A stretch of DNA of 8,922 nucleotides from Patescibacteria group bacterium (lineage in GTDB: Bacteria > Patescibacteriota > Gracilibacteria > BD1-5 > UBA2023), in assembly GCA_030836665.1 (NCBI GenBank), contig JAUPLX010000054.1, forward strand, positions 1 to 8,922, given 5' to 3'. Both the position numbers and the translations under genes were made by a program. Each line of letters begins with the position of its first letter. Positions within the stretch are counted from its first letter, which is position 1. The notes below the pieces were generated by a model that was given only the letters and a program-made list of their open reading frames with translations, was not told the origin of the DNA and did not search any database. Shown one piece after another: positions 7,653 through 8,922 of this stretch.

Positions 7653-7673
7653 GCGGAATGACGCATTTTCCGC
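7653..7673. promoter_or_regulatory. Inverted repeat abutting the -35 box, candidate operator
   Basis: GCGGAA (7653-7658) and TTCCGC (7668-7673) form an inverted repeat with a 9-nt centre. It sits between the upstream terminator's T-tract and the TTGACT -35 box at 7674. A position flush with the promoter is typical of an operator. Since the downstream gene encodes a DNA-binding protein, autoregulation is conceivable but unproven. Confidence 0.4.
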
Positions 7674-7701
7674 TTGACTTTTCGACTAAAAAAATTATAC
7701 G
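7674..7701 (+). promoter_or_regulatory. Promoter of the sigma-4/HARE gene
   Basis: TTGACT (7674-7679) is followed by a 16-nt A/T-rich spacer and TATACG (7696-7701). The -35 hexamer is identical to that of the pseudopilin promoter. Transcription would start near 7708, so the coding frame cannot begin at the TTG within the -35 box, and ATG 7734 is the start. Confidence 0.6.
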
Positions 7702-7733
7702 GACTTAGTACCTTTTTCATCCAACGCTCCATT

Positions 7734-8792
7734 ATGGCGGTCAAAAGCGCTGAGATCCACCAGAGTTTCCTCTCGGTCCTCACAGGCCTTACCGAGAAGG
7801 AAAGGGCGGTTATTTCCCGCCGAATCGGGCTCAATGGAGAGCGCGAGACTTTGCAGTCGATCGGAGAATCCTACGCCATCACCCGCGAACGCGTCCGACA
7901 AATCGAGGACGTCGGCATTCGGAAGATCGGCCGCATCGTCAAATCGACCGGACTCCACGACATTCAGACCATCGGAAACCGGGTCCTCGCCCTTCATGGC
8001 GGACTGTTGATTCGCGATAAGCTCGTTTCCGCGGTCGTCCAGCAGGCGGATATCCAGGGCGAAGTCAACTCCGGCATTATCGAAGTCATCCTCCAGTCCG
8101 ACTACAACATCCAAAAAAGCAAACCCCAGCTTGGGACCCGCACCTATTTCGCGCTTCCCGAGGTTCAGAAGAAGCTCGTACAGGAATCGTACAAGGAAGC
8201 CGTCCGCATCCTCAAGAAAAAGGGCGACATCATGGAAAACACCGCGCTCTACGAAATGGTGAAAATGAACCTTTTCCCGCAGTTCGGAAAGGTCGAAGCC
8301 GTTCTCGTGGATTCCGCGCTCGACGTCTTTACCGACATCGTGAAGGGCGAAGAGAAGTACGTCGGTCTCGAAAAATGGAAAATTCTCAATCCGTCGACCC
8401 TGAAGGATAAGGCCGTCTACGTCCTGAAGAAGGCGAAGAAGCCGATGCATTTCGTAGAGATTACCAATGCCATCGCCGATCGCTTCCAAGAAAGCGTGAA
8501 GGTTGCCACCATCCACAACGAACTCATCCGAAATAACGAATTCGTACTCATCGGACGCGGCATCTACGTCCTCAAAGAATGGGGATACAAGCCGGGCACC
8601 GTTCTCGACGTCATCATCGACGTTTTCGCCAAGGCGAAAGCGCCGCTTTCCACCGAAGACATCGTTGCCAAGGTTCTCAAGGTCCGTCAGGTCAAGACCT
8701 CGACCATCTATATGAACCTTCAGAATCGCAAATACGTAGAGCGCGTGGGTCGCAATATGTACCAGCTGAAAGGGGACGCGAAGACGGCATAA
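7734..8792 (+). CDS. Sigma-70 region-4 HTH plus HARE winged-helix transcription factor
   Basis: This 352-residue protein opens with a sigma-70 region-4-like domain (about 16-66). Its recognition helix TRERVRQIEDVGIRKI matches region 4.2, which in sigma factors binds the -35 element. Two winged helices of the HARE type follow near the C-terminus: 222-283 (LKDKAVYVLKKAKKPMHFVEI, ending GRGIYVL) and 286-346 (ending GRNMYQL). HARE is the fold of the RNA polymerase delta subunit. The middle (about 86-145 and 150-220) has a similar rhythm, with aromatic-rich ends, and may hold two more winged helices. Sigma region 2 is absent, so it is not a complete sigma factor; a regulator or accessory factor of RNA polymerase is likelier. 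R55 in the helix is encoded by CGA, showing CGA still means Arg. There is no TGA, and the stop is TAA. It is transcribed alone, with its own promoter and terminator. Confidence 0.85.
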   Translation: MAVKSAEIHQSFLSVLTGLTEKERAVISRRIGLNGERETLQSIGESYAITRERVRQIEDVGIRKIGRIVKSTGLHDIQTIGNRVLALHGGLLIRDKLVSAVVQQADIQGEVNSGIIEVILQSDYNIQKSKPQLGTRTYFALPEVQKKLVQESYKEAVRILKKKGDIMENTALYEMVKMNLFPQFGKVEAVLVDSALDVFTDIVKGEEKYVGLEKWKILNPSTLKDKAVYVLKKAKKPMHFVEITNAIADRFQESVKVATIHNELIRNNEFVLIGRGIYVLKEWGYKPGTVLDVIIDVFAKAKAPLSTEDIVAKVLKVRQVKTSTIYMNLQNRKYVERVGRNMYQLKGDAKTA

Positions 8793-8827
8793 ATTCCGTT
8801 CCATGTCGATCTTTCCAGGACGTACTC

Positions 8828-8846
8828 GCGAGGGCAACGCCCTCGC
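8828..8846. repeat. GC-rich hairpin upstream of the last terminator
   Basis: GCGAGGGC (8828-8835) pairs perfectly with GCCCTCGC (8839-8846) around the 3-nt loop AAC. No T-tract follows directly. It stands 4 nt before the next hairpin and may stabilise the mRNA 3' end or assist termination. Confidence 0.65.
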
Positions 8847-8850
8847 CCAT

Positions 8851-8879
8851 AAAAACCTCCGTGAAATGGAGGTTTTTTT
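8851..8879 (+). terminator. Intrinsic terminator of the sigma-4/HARE gene
   Basis: AAAAACCTCC (8851-8860) pairs with GGAGGTTTTT (8868-8877) around the loop GTGAAAT, and the run of seven T residues extends to 8879. The A-run on the 5' arm makes it potentially active in the reverse direction as well. The remaining 43 nt of the window show no gene or motif I can identify. Confidence 0.9.
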
Positions 8880-8922
8880 GAATGGCATAGCATCGGCAAT
8901 CAGCCTATCGCGCCCGGTATCC

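Noticed and set aside
7896..7898. Additional recoding of CGA/CGG, as reported in some Absconditabacteria
   Set aside because: CGA encodes the conserved Arg of the sigma region 4.2 helix (residue 55, VRQI), so CGA appears to keep its normal meaning. CGG could not be tested at an equally conserved site.
7695..8888. Minus-strand open frame of about 397 codons opposite the sigma-4/HARE gene
   Set aside because: It is antisense to a gene with recognisable domains, starts inside the terminator, shows no family motif and runs into the promoter region. An artefact of codon bias.

Overview
The window most likely comes from a Candidate Phyla Radiation bacterium of the Gracilibacteria/Absconditabacteria (BD1-5/SR1) type, in which UGA encodes glycine (translation table 25). 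With TGA read as a stop, four genes break into pieces. With TGA read as glycine, they become seven clean, closely packed genes. There are eight in-frame TGA codons (3125, 4204, 4644, 4992, 5244, 5843, 5900, 6488; lowest coordinate of each). Every gene ends in TAA or TAG and none in TGA. The clearest site is the invariant glycine of the KPAG motif in a pseudouridine synthase. GC is roughly 50-53% in two sampled lines, rather high for what is generally reported for these lineages, so the exact clade is left open.

Layout. 31-3469 (+): a VirD4/TraD-like membrane-anchored ATPase, followed 10 nt later by an exported protein of unknown function containing one TGA. 3493-3560: a strong bidirectional terminator between converging units. 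6907 down to 3565 (-): a three-gene operon of a large PilW-like minor pseudopilin (three TGA), a PilX/GspK-like minor pseudopilin (three TGA) and an S4-domain pseudouridine synthase (one TGA), the last joined by a TAATG overlap. 6908-7023: an intergenic region with back-to-back promoters. 7024-7641 (+): a four-helix membrane protein of unknown function with a terminator overlapping its stop codon. 7734-8792 (+): a protein combining a sigma-70 region-4 helix-turn-helix with two HARE-type winged helices (as in the RNA polymerase delta subunit) and probably two more winged-helix units, with its own promoter and terminator.

How the parts may work together. The pseudopilin pair probably belongs to a type IV pilus whose core genes (pilA, B, C, D, M-Q) lie elsewhere. 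The ATPase and its exported neighbour may belong to a DNA- or protein-translocation system, also incomplete here. The sigma-4/HARE protein is probably a transcription factor acting on RNA polymerase. I see no tRNA, rRNA, CRISPR, insertion sequence, attachment site or origin. The most noteworthy features are the UGA-glycine recoding and its uneven distribution, the possible 99-residue leader of the large pseudopilin, the unusual sigma-4/winged-helix architecture, and an 8-nt motif shared just upstream of two start codons.
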